Origin: Planobacterium oryzisoli
GTDB taxonomy: Bacteria; Bacteroidota; Bacteroidia; Flavobacteriales; Weeksellaceae
Reading direction: 5' to 3'
DNA length: 64,000 bases
NCBI RefSeq assembly: GCF_015354315.1
Contig: NZ_JADKYY010000008.1
Span: 1-64,000, forward strand
Each line of letters starts with the position of its first letter. Positions within the stretch are counted from its first letter, which is position 1. Below, piece by piece: positions 16,842-26,196 of the stretch. A model generated the notes under the pieces. That model saw only the letters and a program-made list of their open reading frames with translations, was not told the origin of the DNA and did not search any database. The position numbers and the translations under genes are program-made.

Positions 16842-17891
16842 ATGAAAACATCCGATTTCAATTTTGACTTGCCTGCAGAACTTCTTGCAGAGCATCCTTC
16901 CGAGCACAGAGACGACGCGCGCCTGATGGTACTTCACCGTAAAACCCAGACGATCGAACATAAACTCTTTAAAGACGTCATTGACTATTTCGATGAAGGC
17001 GATCTTTTTATCTTTAACAATACTAAAGTATTTCCTGCCCGTCTTTATGGGAACAAGGAAAAGACCGGAGCCAAGATTGAGGTTTTCTTACTTAGGGAAC
17101 TTGACAAAGAGACCCGCGTATGGGACGTACTGGTGGATCCGGCAAGAAAAATCCGTATTGGCAACAAGCTTTTCTTCACCGAGGATGAATCCCTGGTAGC
17201 AGAAGTTATTGACAACACTACTTCCAGAGGGAGAACTCTTCGTTTTCTTTACGATGGAACCTACGAGGAATTCCGTGCAAAGCTTAAGGAACTGGGAGAG
17301 ACCCCACTTCCGAAGTACATCAAGAGAGAAGTGGAGCCGGAAGATGCAGAAAGGTACCAAACCATCTACGCCAAAGTAGAAGGCGCTGTGGCTGCACCAA
17401 CCGCAGGACTGCATTTCTCTAGACACCTAATGAAAAGACTTGAAATCAAAGGAGTGGATTTTGCAGAAGTGACCCTTCATGTGGGTCTAGGAACTTTCAA
17501 TCCTATTGAAGTGGAGGATCTTTCCAAGCACAAAATGGAAAGCGAGGAGGCTATCATAGACCAGAAAAATGCCGACATAATTAATAAGGCCGTAGAAGAG
17601 GGAAGAAGAGTGTGCGCTGTAGGAACTACTACAATGCGCGCCGTTGAAACTTCCGTATCTTCCAACCGTAAGATTGGACCGTACCACGGATGGACCAATA
17701 AGTTTATCTATCCTCCGCACGACTTTGGAGTGGCCAATGCGATGATTACTAATTTCCATACCCCAAAATCAACGCTAATCATGATGATTGCAGCGTTTGC
17801 AGGGAAAGATTTCATCATGCATGCGTATGAGGAAGCAATCAAAGAAAAATACAAGTTCTATTCCTACGGGGATGCGATGTTAATACTCTAA
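16842..17891 (+). CDS. queA: tRNA preQ1(34) S-adenosylmethionine ribosyltransferase-isomerase
   Basis: Transfers the ribosyl group of SAM to preQ1 at tRNA position 34 to give epoxyqueuosine. Its 349 residues match the family over their full length: the start [20 protein letters not shown], the [11 protein letters not shown] segment, [12 protein letters not shown] (about 180-192), THVGLGTF-like HVGLGTFNP and the [10 protein letters not shown] motif near the C-terminus. It stands alone between two terminators and has its own promoter. Confidence 0.97.
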   Translation: MKTSDFNFDLPAELLAEHPSEHRDDARLMVLHRKTQTIEHKLFKDVIDYFDEGDLFIFNNTKVFPARLYGNKEKTGAKIEVFLLRELDKETRVWDVLVDPARKIRIGNKLFFTEDESLVAEVIDNTTSRGRTLRFLYDGTYEEFRAKLKELGETPLPKYIKREVEPEDAERYQTIYAKVEGAVAAPTAGLHFSRHLMKRLEIKGVDFAEVTLHVGLGTFNPIEVEDLSKHKMESEEAIIDQKNADIINKAVEEGRRVCAVGTTTMRAVETSVSSNRKIGPYHGWTNKFIYPPHDFGVANAMITNFHTPKSTLIMMIAAFAGKDFIMHAYEEAIKEKYKFYSYGDAMLIL

Positions 17892-17920
17892 ACACGAAGT
17901 TCATACAGTATTGCAACCGT

Positions 17921-17954
17921 CGTCTCTCTATCCGTAGGGAGACGATTTTTTTTT
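17921..17954 (+). terminator. queA terminator
   Basis: CGTCTC (17,921-17,926) pairs with GAGACG (17,939-17,944), followed by a run of more than nine T residues. Confidence 0.8.
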
Positions 17955-17972
17955 TTCCAAGGAGAACTTTCC

Positions 17973-18152
17973 TTAGAAAAACAGGTAGTACAGCAGGCTC
18001 CAGACGGCGAGGAAAAAGAGGCCCACTCCCAGGGTAGGATAGAAGGTTTTCCAATCTTTTTTAATGAGAGAAAGGTTAGGAAGATACCCAGCAAAAACCA
18101 AAGTTAGAAGTAAAGTAAAAGTTAGAAGTAAAGTAATAATTGTATGGACCAT
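17973..18152 (-). CDS. Small hydrophobic membrane protein
   Basis: About 59 residues from the internal start at 18,152 (a longer frame begins at 18,194). It has two membrane helices, one at the N-terminus (ITLLLTFTLLLTLVFAGYL) and one near the C-terminus (LGVGLFFLAVWSLLYYLFF), separated by a lysine-rich loop. The first helix is encoded by an 18-bp tandem duplication. No family recognised. It stands alone on the minus strand, and its reality rests only on the coherent two-helix layout. Confidence 0.5.
   Translation of the reverse strand: MVHTIITLLLTFTLLLTLVFAGYLPNLSLIKKDWKTFYPTLGVGLFFLAVWSLLYYLFF
18101..18136. repeat. Perfect 18-bp tandem duplication
   Basis: The unit AAGTTAGAAGTAAAGTAA occurs twice head to tail (18,101-18,118 and 18,119-18,136). 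It is in frame with the minus-strand small membrane gene and doubles a six-residue hydrophobic unit (TLLLTF/TLLLTL). Confidence 0.9.
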
Positions 18153-18287
18153 AAAGTTTGTATTAAAAAGTAAATAGAACTGTAGTGTTTCCATTTGAAA
18201 GAAAGTTAATTTGATCCTGTTAGTAGTTTAAAATTTCAAATAAATTTTCTTATAAAACGCAAAAAATCAGTTGTTTGGTAAATTCAC

Positions 18288-18295
18288 TATCTTTG
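18288..18295 (+). promoter_or_regulatory. rlmN -7 element
   Basis: TATCTTTG matches the TAnnTTTG consensus. It lies inside the longest reading frame of rlmN, 30 nt before the in-frame TTG at 18,325, and so argues for that downstream start. Confidence 0.6.
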
Positions 18296-18324
18296 CAGCG
18301 CTAAAATTTAAATCCCTCAGAACG

Positions 18325-19359
18325 TTGAAAGATATACGAACCTTATCCCTTGAAGAACTCACTGCCTATTTTGTAGCGCTTGGCGAAAAACCCTTTCGTG
18401 CAAAGCAGGTATACGACTGGCTCTGGAGCAAGAACCAGCATTCGATAGAGGATATGAGCAATCTTTCGAAAGAGCTTAGAGAGCGTCTAGCAAAGGATTT
18501 TATTATTAAGCCCCTTTCTGTGGATTTGTTTCAACAGTCTAAGGACGGGACGATTAAAAACGGAGTGAAGCTTCATGACGGATTACTTGTAGAATCCGTG
18601 CTTATCCCTACGCCTACACGCACCACGGCGTGCGTTTCGAGTCAGGTGGGATGCTCGCTCAACTGCGAGTTTTGTGCCACGGCGCGCCTAAAGCGTATGC
18701 GAAACCTGGAGGTTGCAGAGATTGTCGATCAGGTAGCACTTATTGACCGTCAGAGTAGGGAACATTTCCAAAGGCCTCTTTCCAATATCGTATTTATGGG
18801 TATGGGAGAGCCTATGATGAACTATAAGAACGTTGTAGCAGCCATCCGTAAGATCACGCAGCCGGACGGGCTGGGCATGTCTCCGCGTAGGATAACAGTC
18901 TCTACTTCCGGAATACCCAAGATGATAAAAATGCTGGCCGATGAGAACCTTAAGGTTAAGCTCGCACTTTCCTTGCATTCAGCAATCGAATCCACCCGAA
19001 ACGAAATCATGCCTTTCTCAGAGAAGTTTCCTCTCACAGACATTATGGAAGCCCTTCGCTACTGGTACGAGCAAACTGGCTCGGTGGTTACGTTTGAATA
19101 CTGCGTATGGAAAGGTATAAACGATTCCATGGAGCATATACAGGCCCTTATCAAATTCTGCCGTCAAGTGCCTTCCAAGGTAAACTTAATCCAGTACAAC
19201 CCCATTGGTGAAGGTAAGTTCGACCATCGGAGCATAGAGGCCGAGGAGCGTTACGAAAGGGAACTCACCCGCGCAGGAATCACCGTTATGGTTAGAAGAA
19301 GCAGGGGATCCGATATTGATGCGGCCTGCGGACAGCTGGCCAATAAAGCAACAGACTAA
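18325..19359 (+). CDS. rlmN: 23S rRNA (A2503)/tRNA (A37) methyltransferase RlmN
   Basis: Radical-SAM enzyme that methylates C2 of A2503 in 23S rRNA and of A37 in some tRNAs. The iron-sulfur ligands appear as C-x3-C-x2-C in GCSLNCEFC, followed by the MGMGEPMMNY motif and a late active-site cysteine in DIDAACGQL. The longest frame begins with TTG at 18,271, but a -7 promoter element sits within it. The TTG at 18,325 gives the family-typical start (M/L)KDIRTLSLEEL and 344 residues. The stop overlaps the next start by 1 nt. Confidence 0.96.
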   Translation: MKDIRTLSLEELTAYFVALGEKPFRAKQVYDWLWSKNQHSIEDMSNLSKELRERLAKDFIIKPLSVDLFQQSKDGTIKNGVKLHDGLLVESVLIPTPTRTTACVSSQVGCSLNCEFCATARLKRMRNLEVAEIVDQVALIDRQSREHFQRPLSNIVFMGMGEPMMNYKNVVAAIRKITQPDGLGMSPRRITVSTSGIPKMIKMLADENLKVKLALSLHSAIESTRNEIMPFSEKFPLTDIMEALRYWYEQTGSVVTFEYCVWKGINDSMEHIQALIKFCRQVPSKVNLIQYNPIGEGKFDHRSIEAEERYERELTRAGITVMVRRSRGSDIDAACGQLANKATD

Positions 19360-20081
19360 TGTTTCTTCATAAGGGTAAGTCCAGAACCAATGCCCACAAC
19401 CTCTCTTTAGCTTCGCTCTTAAGCCTGGTCGCAGGCCTTGTAAATGTAGTAGGTTTTTTCTCCGTTGCCGTGCTTACCACCAACGTCACGGGCCATTTTG
19501 CTTTTATGGTAAAGGAAGTCTTTGACTTAAAGTATACGGCGGCCCTGCATGTGTTTCTGTATGTGCTGATGTTTTTTTTAGGCGCATTCTTTTCTAATTT
19601 CCTGGTAGAGAAAATCTACCGTCTTCGCGAGTCCAGGATGTATGTAATTCCAACGCTTATTGAGGCGGGCATACTGCTTTGCCTTGGAATTTGGGGAGAA
19701 GCACTGCTAGATTATTCGCCCGACCTTATAGCCCTGCTATTATTATTTGCCATGGGCATGCAGAACTCTCTGGTTACAACCATATCCAACTCGGTGGTGC
19801 GCACCACGCACCTTACCGGTCTTTTTACCGACCTGGGCATTGAATGTTCGCAGCTGTTTTTTTATTCGGACCTCAAGAAAAAAGCGCAGCTTTACCGCTC
19901 CATACGCCTTCGCCTTATAATTATTTTGATGTTTTTCCTAGGAGGAATACTAGGAGGCGTACTATTTTCCTATTTAGGTATCGGAAGTCTTCTGGTGGGG
20001 GGAATTTTACTTATTTTTGGTTTGGTGCGTGACCTTTTTAAAGTCCAGCATGCACTCTACAGACGAAAACGCTATGGTTAA
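19359..20081 (+). CDS. YoaK family (DUF1275) membrane protein
   Basis: A 240-residue integral membrane protein with about six helices and the family hallmarks AGLVNVVGFFSVAVLTTNVTGH near the N-terminus and MGMQNSLVTTISNSVVRTTHLTG in the middle. Its function is unknown; transport is often proposed. It overlaps rlmN by 1 nt and the following lipoprotein gene by 8 nt, so all three are likely cotranscribed. Confidence 0.88.
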   Translation: MFLHKGKSRTNAHNLSLASLLSLVAGLVNVVGFFSVAVLTTNVTGHFAFMVKEVFDLKYTAALHVFLYVLMFFLGAFFSNFLVEKIYRLRESRMYVIPTLIEAGILLCLGIWGEALLDYSPDLIALLLLFAMGMQNSLVTTISNSVVRTTHLTGLFTDLGIECSQLFFYSDLKKKAQLYRSIRLRLIIILMFFLGGILGGVLFSYLGIGSLLVGGILLIFGLVRDLFKVQHALYRRKRYG

Positions 20082-20949
20082 AAAAATTTTTCTACTTGTA
20101 TTATTCTCTTTTCTCTATTCCTGCACCTCGCAGCCTAGGGAAGAGTGGCTAAAACTTAAGCCCTACAAGATTGCATCACTAGAAAAGGAGTTAAAAGAAA
20201 TATCCGGTCTCTTTTATCTGGATTCTCAGCTTTATGCACTGAACGACGGTGGAAACCCCGCCGCGCTTTACCGTTTGGATCCAGGGCAAGGTTCGGTGCG
20301 CTCCAGGGTAGATATCGCAGAAAAAAACCGCGACTGGGAGGCCCTAACCGGGGACGGGAGATTCCTTTACATCGGGGATTTTGGAAACAACTGGGGAAAC
20401 CGAAAGGATCTAAAGATCTATAAAGTAGTGCCTGAATCCGGTGAGATACTTCGGAGCTTTTCTTTTGATTTTGAAGAGCAAAAAGAAATAAGGGACCTGC
20501 CCCATGCACATGATTTTGACATGGAGGCGATGGTCTTTGACAAAAGGATGCTGCACCTGTTCACAAAAGAGTGGAAGAGCCTTGGAACGAGCCGCTACGA
20601 GCTGGATCCAACGATGGAGTCGGGTTTACAGCAGACCCTTAAAAGAAAGGAGCGTATAGAACTGGGGTATCTTGTAACCGATGCAGCGGTGCATGAAGAA
20701 ACCCTGTATCTTATCGGCTATACCAAAAAGATGGAAGTCTATCTTTCCGTGTTTCAAAGGGACTTCCGAGGCAATTATTTTTCGCTTCCGTACAAGAAAC
20801 ACTATCTGGGTCTTGCCTCGGGACTAGGGCAGATCGAGTCCCTCACTGCAACAGAGAAGGGCCTGTATATTGCGGGCGAGCGTTTTACCTATAAGTTTCT
20901 TTCAGCCGAGCCTATGCTGTACTTTGTGCCCTTTGAAAAGCTAAGATAA
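20074..20949 (+). CDS. Lipoprotein with beta-propeller-like domain
   Basis: About 291 residues. The start at 20,074 gives a clean lipoprotein signal (VKKIFLLVLFSFLYSC); a longer frame from 20,017 would put the signal inside the protein. The mature part has repeated Y-x-L-DP and GDFGNN type segments (EISGLFYLDSQLYALNDGG, DWEALTGDGRFLYIGDFGNN), suggesting a beta-propeller like SdiA-regulated or esterase-like phytase-fold proteins. The ligand is unknown. It overlaps the DUF1275 gene by 8 nt. Confidence 0.75.
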   Translation: MVKKIFLLVLFSFLYSCTSQPREEWLKLKPYKIASLEKELKEISGLFYLDSQLYALNDGGNPAALYRLDPGQGSVRSRVDIAEKNRDWEALTGDGRFLYIGDFGNNWGNRKDLKIYKVVPESGEILRSFSFDFEEQKEIRDLPHAHDFDMEAMVFDKRMLHLFTKEWKSLGTSRYELDPTMESGLQQTLKRKERIELGYLVTDAAVHEETLYLIGYTKKMEVYLSVFQRDFRGNYFSLPYKKHYLGLASGLGQIESLTATEKGLYIAGERFTYKFLSAEPMLYFVPFEKLR

Positions 20950-20973
20950 ATTTTTCTGTAGGGTGAAAAGCTT

Positions 20974-20981
20974 TATATTTG
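20974..20981 (+). promoter_or_regulatory. Polyprenyl synthase gene -7 element
   Basis: TATATTTG, 36 nt before the GTG start at 21,018, matches TAnnTTTG. No clear -33 element was identified. Confidence 0.5.
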
Positions 20982-21017
20982 TAAGATTGTAACCCTTTTC
21001 AAAGCCTATAGAGTTCT

Positions 21018-21995
21018 GTGTCCACTGTTGTAGAAGATATTAAAAGGCCGATTGCCGGCGAAATGAAGCTTTTCGAGCAAAAGTTCTATGAATCGATGAA
21101 AAGCAGTGTGCCTTTACTCGATAAAGTCACCCGTTTTATCGTGACCACCAAAGGCAAGCAGATGCGACCGATGTTTGTGTTTTTATGTGCCAAGCTTGTG
21201 GGTGAGGTAACGGAAAAAACCTTTCGTGGAGCCTCGATGATAGAGCTTATACACACGGCTACGCTGGTACACGACGACGTGGTGGATGAGAGCTATAAGC
21301 GCAGGAATTTTTTCTCCATCAATGCGCTTTGGAAGAACAAGATTGCGGTCCTAGTAGGGGATTATCTTCTGGCTAAATCCGTTCTTCTTTCCACCGACAA
21401 TAAAGAGTACGACCTTCTTTCCGTTATTTCTCGGACCATTCGTGAGATGAGTGAGGGGGAACTGCTGCAGCTTGAGAAAGCCCGAAAATTAGATATCACT
21501 GAGGAAGTGTACTACGAGATCATCCGTCAGAAGACCGCAACCCTTATTGCGGCCTGCTGCGAAGTAGGGGTGCTTTCCACATCAACTGATGCGGCGCTTG
21601 CCGAAAAGATGAAGGATTTTGGGACCTACACGGGCATGGCATTCCAAATAAAGGACGATCTGTTCGATTACTTAAGCAGCAATGTGATTGGAAAGCCCGT
21701 GGGTATCGACATCAAGGAGCAGAAAATGACCCTGCCTCTAATTTATTCCTTAAGAGAAGCCTCTGAAAAGGACCGTAAATACCATTTTCAGACCATAAAG
21801 CGCTACAATACGAAGTCTTCACGCGTTAAGGAACTGATAAATTTTGTCAAGGAATCCGGAGGACTTACCTACGCCGTGGAAGTGATGGAGAGCTACCAGC
21901 AAAAAGCTAAGGCGCTGCTTAATGAATTCCCTGATTCAGAGGCCAAAACCTCACTTCACCAGATGCTCGACTACGTCATTGAACGTAAGTTTTAG
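21018..21995 (+). CDS. Polyprenyl diphosphate synthase (all-trans, long chain)
   Basis: Adds isopentenyl units to build the side chain of menaquinone or the related long-chain prenyl diphosphate. The first aspartate-rich motif is DDVVDES (about 83-89) and the second KDDLFDYLS (about 213). GKQMRPMF holds the conserved basic patch. At 325 residues it fits the octaprenyl/heptaprenyl class. It starts with GTG, and the length and N-terminal sequence match relatives. Product chain length cannot be read safely from the sequence. Confidence 0.93.
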   Translation: MSTVVEDIKRPIAGEMKLFEQKFYESMKSSVPLLDKVTRFIVTTKGKQMRPMFVFLCAKLVGEVTEKTFRGASMIELIHTATLVHDDVVDESYKRRNFFSINALWKNKIAVLVGDYLLAKSVLLSTDNKEYDLLSVISRTIREMSEGELLQLEKARKLDITEEVYYEIIRQKTATLIAACCEVGVLSTSTDAALAEKMKDFGTYTGMAFQIKDDLFDYLSSNVIGKPVGIDIKEQKMTLPLIYSLREASEKDRKYHFQTIKRYNTKSSRVKELINFVKESGGLTYAVEVMESYQQKAKALLNEFPDSEAKTSLHQMLDYVIERKF

Positions 21996-22058
21996 AGCTG
22001 TTTTACCTGTTTTTTCTTGTTTTTCCTATTGCGATTTTGATAAAATGCAGGGGCCTTT

Positions 22059-22087
22059 TTTGCATTTGAACAAAAATCTTATCTTTG
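22059..22087 (+). promoter_or_regulatory. Promoter of the E1 dehydrogenase gene
   Basis: TTTG at 22,059-22,062 and TATCTTTG at 22,080-22,087 with a 17-nt spacer, 19 nt before the start codon. A textbook Bacteroidota promoter. Confidence 0.75.
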
Positions 22088-22106
22088 TAAAAATCAATTA
22101 AGACCC

Positions 22107-24536
22107 ATGCAGACAACCTATATAGAAACCCAGCAGATTTCTTTTCTGGATTTTAAAAAAACCGTGCTTGAGGACTACAAGCTGGGAAGAATTTCTCGTG
22201 AGATGTCCCTTATGGGAAGACGTGAGGTTCTGACCGGAAAAGCCAAGTTCGGAATATTTGGCGACGGAAAGGAACTGCCGCAGCTGGCCATGGCTAAAGT
22301 CTTCCGCAATGGAGACTGGCGCGCCGGATACTACCGGGACCAAACCTTCGCTCTTGCGATCGGCGCCCTGTCGGTAGAGAGTTTCTATGCGCAGCTTTAT
22401 GCAGATACTAGCGTTGAAAGGGAACCGGCTTCGGCAGGAAGACAGATGAACGGGCACTTTGCTACCCGTACTCTGAATCCGGACGGAACCTGGAAAGACC
22501 TTACCCAAATAAAGAACATCTCTTCCGATATATCTCCGACCGCAGGGCAGATGCCACGTCTCTTAGGTCTTGCCCTTGCCTCCAAAGTATTCAAGGAGGT
22601 GGAATTTGAAGGAAGCGAGAAATTCTCCTCCAAAGGTAGGGAAGTGGCTTTCGGTACCATAGGGGATGCTTCAACTGCCGAAGGACATTTCTGGGAATCG
22701 TTAAACGCTGCCTGCGCTCTTCAGGTTCCGATGGTGGTTTCCATCTGGGACGACGGCTACGGGATTTCGGTTCCTACCCACAACCAGAGAGCCAAGAAAG
22801 ACATCTCTGAGATGCTTTCGGGTTTCCAGAGAAAACAGGGAGAGAATCAAGGCTGCGAGATCATCCAGGTGAAAGCCTGGGACTACCCGGCGCTTTTGGA
22901 TGCCTACGCCAAGGCTGAAGATTTTGCACGGAACCACAGTGTGCCTGTGGTGATCCACGTAGTGGAAGTCACCCAGCCGCAGGGGCACTCCACCTCGGGA
23001 TCCCACGAGCGCTACAAGAACGGCGAGCGCCTGGAATGGGAAAGCAAATACGACGGGCTTCTGAAGTTCCGTGAGTGGATCCTTAGCTATTCGGTAGAGA
23101 TTGAAGGCTCCGAGCATATTCTTGCCACGGTAGAGGAACTCGACATAATCGATGCCGAGGCCAAGCAAATAACCCGCGAGGGACAGAAAAAAGCCTGGGA
23201 AAGCTACCAGGGAGCAATCAAGGAAATTAACGCAGCATTACTTCCGCTGGTAAAGGACCTTGCAATTGAGAGTGTGCAGGTTCAAAAAGAACTGGAAAAA
23301 TTTGAAGGGCTGGTGTCCAAGGCCAAGAAAGATATCTTCCATCTGGCGCGACGCGCTCTTCTTCTTACACGAAGTTCCAGTACGCCGCAAAGAGTAGCGC
23401 TGGAGGAAAAGTTCCAAGCCCTTTTTGCGCAGGAAAAAGAAAACTACTCCTCTCATCTCTACTCCCAAAGTAGTGAAAAAGTAACGGAAGTTAAAGAGGT
23501 GCCGCCGGTGTATTCCGAGGATTCCCCGGAAGTGGACGGAAGGGTAGTTGTAAGAAACAATTTTGACAAGATATTTGAAAAATACCCGCAGACCCTAGTA
23601 TTTGGGGAAGATGCCGGAAACATCGGTGATGTGAACCAGGGACTTGAGGGAATGCAGGAAAAATACGGAGAGCTGCGTGTAGCGGACACCGGAATTCGTG
23701 AGGCTACGATCCTGGGACAAGGTCTAGGTATGGCCATGCGCGGACTTAGGCCCATAGCCGAGATTCAGTATCTGGATTATATCCTGTACTGCCTCCAAGG
23801 CATGAGCGATGATCTGGCCACCGTACAGTACCGTACCCGTGGAGGACAAAAGGCGCCTCTTATCATCCGTACCCGCGGCCACCGACTGGAAGGAATCTGG
23901 CATTCCGGATCTCCTATGGCGGGGATTTTAAATCTTTCCAAAGGAATCCACGTCCTGGTTCCTAGAAACCTTACGAAAGCGGCAGGATTTTATAACACCA
24001 TGCTTCAGAGCGACGAGCCGGCCCTTATCGTAGAGTGTCTTAATGGCTACCGCCTTAAAGAGCGCCAGCCGGAGAATCTCGGAGAGTTTACCGTACCGGT
24101 AGGAAAAGTAGAAACTACCCGTGAGGGATCCGATATTACCCTCGTGACCTACGGCTCCACGTGGAGACTCGTCATGGAAGCTGCCGAGGCACTTTCAGAG
24201 CTTGGAATTTCTGCCGAAGTGATCGACGTGCAGTCTCTGATTCCTTTTGATCTTTCCAGCGATATCGTGGAGAGTCTAAAGAAAACCAACCGTCTTGCAG
24301 TAATTGATGAGGATGTAGAGGGAGGAACTTCTGCCTTTATCCTGCAACAGGTGCTGGAAAAGCAGAAAGGCTTCCGCCATCTGGACAGCGATCCTCTTAC
24401 CATCTGTGCGAACGACCACCGACCGGCCTACGCCAGCGACGGGGATTATTTTTCCAAGCCTTCCGTAGACGATATGGTAGAGAAGATCTATATGCTATTC
24501 CATGAGGTGAATCCATCGAAATACCCTGCGCTCTAA
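22107..24536 (+). CDS. 2-oxoacid dehydrogenase E1, fused alpha and beta subunits
   Basis: An 809-residue fusion of the two E1 subunits that are separate genes in many bacteria. The alpha part (about 1-420) has the thiamine-diphosphate motif beginning GDASTAEGHFWESLN (about 186) and ending with DDGYGIS. The beta part (about 470-805) has VFGEDAG, the TGIREATILGQGLGMA segment and a transketolase C-terminal domain (VEGGTSAFI). The complex decarboxylates a 2-oxoacid, probably a branched-chain one or pyruvate, and feeds E2 and E3. lpdA (E3) follows, but no E2 gene is in the window. Substrate choice is uncertain. Confidence 0.92.
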   Translation: MQTTYIETQQISFLDFKKTVLEDYKLGRISREMSLMGRREVLTGKAKFGIFGDGKELPQLAMAKVFRNGDWRAGYYRDQTFALAIGALSVESFYAQLYADTSVEREPASAGRQMNGHFATRTLNPDGTWKDLTQIKNISSDISPTAGQMPRLLGLALASKVFKEVEFEGSEKFSSKGREVAFGTIGDASTAEGHFWESLNAACALQVPMVVSIWDDGYGISVPTHNQRAKKDISEMLSGFQRKQGENQGCEIIQVKAWDYPALLDAYAKAEDFARNHSVPVVIHVVEVTQPQGHSTSGSHERYKNGERLEWESKYDGLLKFREWILSYSVEIEGSEHILATVEELDIIDAEAKQITREGQKKAWESYQGAIKEINAALLPLVKDLAIESVQVQKELEKFEGLVSKAKKDIFHLARRALLLTRSSSTPQRVALEEKFQALFAQEKENYSSHLYSQSSEKVTEVKEVPPVYSEDSPEVDGRVVVRNNFDKIFEKYPQTLVFGEDAGNIGDVNQGLEGMQEKYGELRVADTGIREATILGQGLGMAMRGLRPIAEIQYLDYILYCLQGMSDDLATVQYRTRGGQKAPLIIRTRGHRLEGIWHSGSPMAGILNLSKGIHVLVPRNLTKAAGFYNTMLQSDEPALIVECLNGYRLKERQPENLGEFTVPVGKVETTREGSDITLVTYGSTWRLVMEAAEALSELGISAEVIDVQSLIPFDLSSDIVESLKKTNRLAVIDEDVEGGTSAFILQQVLEKQKGFRHLDSDPLTICANDHRPAYASDGDYFSKPSVDDMVEKIYMLFHEVNPSKYPAL

Positions 24537-24590
24537 GCCGTAGGAGGAAAGTTAAGCAGTGGCACGTAGTGGCCAAAAAGTATAAACCAA

Positions 24591-24617
24591 AGGAACTGTC
24601 TTTTACGGCAGTTCTTT
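24591..24617 (+). terminator. Terminator of the E1 gene
   Basis: AGGAACTG (24,591-24,598) pairs with CAGTTCTT (24,609-24,616) with one G-U pair, followed by TTTT. Confidence 0.65.
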
Positions 24618-24701
24618 TTATTGCTTTGAAAGAGAAACAACAGCCCTAGAAGCAAGAGAAATGTCAGCGATTGGGGCAGGAGAATTCCAGAAATTTTTCC
24701 G

Positions 24702-24709
24702 TATTTTTG
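24702..24709 (+). promoter_or_regulatory. lpdA -7 element
   Basis: TATTTTTG, 18 nt before the lpdA start. No matching -33 at normal distance was seen. It indicates that lpdA has its own transcript despite the E1 gene upstream. Confidence 0.5.
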
Positions 24710-24727
24710 TAGTTAAATACTTATCAA

Positions 24728-26119
24728 ATGAACTACGATATCATTGTTGTCGGGAGTGGTCCCGGAGGTTACGTAACTGCAATCAGAGCATCGCAGCTGG
24801 GTTTTAAGACCGCTATTATAGAAAAGGAAAACCTAGGAGGTATCTGCCTTAACTGGGGATGTATTCCTACTAAGGCGCTTTTAAAATCAGCACACGTGTT
24901 TCATTATCTGAACCATGCCGAGGAGTACGGACTCAATAAGGTGGAAAACCCAGGGTTCGATTTCTCAAAAGTTATTCAGAGAAGCCGCGGGGTAGCCACT
25001 AAGATGAGCGGGGGTATTTCGTTTTTGATGAAGAAAAACAAAATCGACGTAGTGATGGGTGAGGCTAAGGTGAAGCCCGGCAAGAAAGTGCAGGTAACCG
25101 ATAAAGACGGAAAAGTATCTGAACTATCTGCCTCCCATATCATCATCGCTACCGGTGCACGTTCCAGAGAGCTTCCTAACCTTCCTCAGGACGGAAAGAA
25201 AGTAATTGGATACCGCCAGGCACTTTCTCTTGCAGAGCAGCCAAAAAGCATGATCGTAGTGGGCTCTGGCGCCATTGGCGTGGAGTTCGCAGATTTCTAT
25301 AACACGATGGGTACAAAGGTGACGGTAGTGGAGTTCATGCCAAACATCGTTCCTGTAGAGGACGAGGAAATCTCTAAGCACCTTGAGAAATCCCTTAAAA
25401 AAGCAGGTATCAATATCATGACTTCTTCCTCTGTGGAAAGCGTGGATACCAGTGGTGAGGGCGTAAAAGCCAGTGTGAAAACCAAGGACGGAATGGTAAC
25501 CTTAGAGGCCGATATCCTTCTCTCCGCAGTGGGTATTACGGCTAACATTGAAAATATAGGACTAGAAGAAACAGGAATTAAGACCGACAAAGGTCGCGTG
25601 CTGGTAAACGAATGGTACGAGACCAGTGTTCCGGGATACTACGCCATTGGTGATATCATCCCGACCCAGGCACTTGCCCACGTGGCTTCTGCCGAAGGGA
25701 TCACCTGCGTAGAGAAAATCAAAGGAATCCACACCGAAAAAATCGACTACGGAAATATCCCGGGATGTACCTACTGCGCCCCTGAAATTGCCTCCGTGGG
25801 TCTTACCGAGAAACAGGCTAAGGAGAAAGGCTACGAGATTAAGGTAGGTAAATTTCCGCTCTCGGCCAGTGGTAAAGCTACGGCCAACGGGAACACCGAC
25901 GGGTTCATCAAAGTAGTCTTTGATGCCAAATACGGAGAATGGCTCGGATGCCATATGATCGGAGAAGGCGTAACGGATATGATCGCTGAGGCAGTGGTAG
26001 CTAGAAAATTAGAGACTACGGGGCATGAAATCATTAAATCCATTCACCCGCACCCAACGGTCTCTGAGGCGATCATGGAGGCGGTGGCCGCAGCATACGG
26101 AGAAGTTATCCATATCTAA
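24728..26119 (+). CDS. lpdA: Dihydrolipoyl dehydrogenase (E3)
   Basis: FAD flavoprotein that reoxidises the lipoyl arm of 2-oxoacid dehydrogenase or glycine cleavage complexes with NAD. The FAD-binding GSGPGGY is at the N-terminus, the redox disulfide is C40/C45 in GGICLNWGCIPT, the NAD-binding GSGAIGVE lies near 180, and the C-terminal catalytic histidine-glutamate is in HPHPTVSEAIMEA. All 463 residues align with the family. It lies 191 nt after the fused E1 gene. Confidence 0.97.
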   Translation: MNYDIIVVGSGPGGYVTAIRASQLGFKTAIIEKENLGGICLNWGCIPTKALLKSAHVFHYLNHAEEYGLNKVENPGFDFSKVIQRSRGVATKMSGGISFLMKKNKIDVVMGEAKVKPGKKVQVTDKDGKVSELSASHIIIATGARSRELPNLPQDGKKVIGYRQALSLAEQPKSMIVVGSGAIGVEFADFYNTMGTKVTVVEFMPNIVPVEDEEISKHLEKSLKKAGINIMTSSSVESVDTSGEGVKASVKTKDGMVTLEADILLSAVGITANIENIGLEETGIKTDKGRVLVNEWYETSVPGYYAIGDIIPTQALAHVASAEGITCVEKIKGIHTEKIDYGNIPGCTYCAPEIASVGLTEKQAKEKGYEIKVGKFPLSASGKATANGNTDGFIKVVFDAKYGEWLGCHMIGEGVTDMIAEAVVARKLETTGHEIIKSIHPHPTVSEAIMEAVAAAYGEVIHI

Positions 26120-26140
26120 TCCCTTACAAAACTATACTAC

Positions 26141-26169
26141 AACCGCAGCTGTATCGCTGCGGTTTTTTT
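26141..26169 (+). terminator. lpdA terminator
   Basis: AACCGCAGC (26,141-26,149) and GCTGCGGTT (26,156-26,164), perfect 9-bp stem, then T7. Confidence 0.9.
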
Positions 26170-26196
26170 GTACTTTTACCCATAAATAACTATGCT

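Noticed and set aside
20017-20073. A longer start for the beta-propeller lipoprotein.
   Set aside because: It would put a lipoprotein signal 20 residues inside the protein and extend far into the DUF1275 gene.
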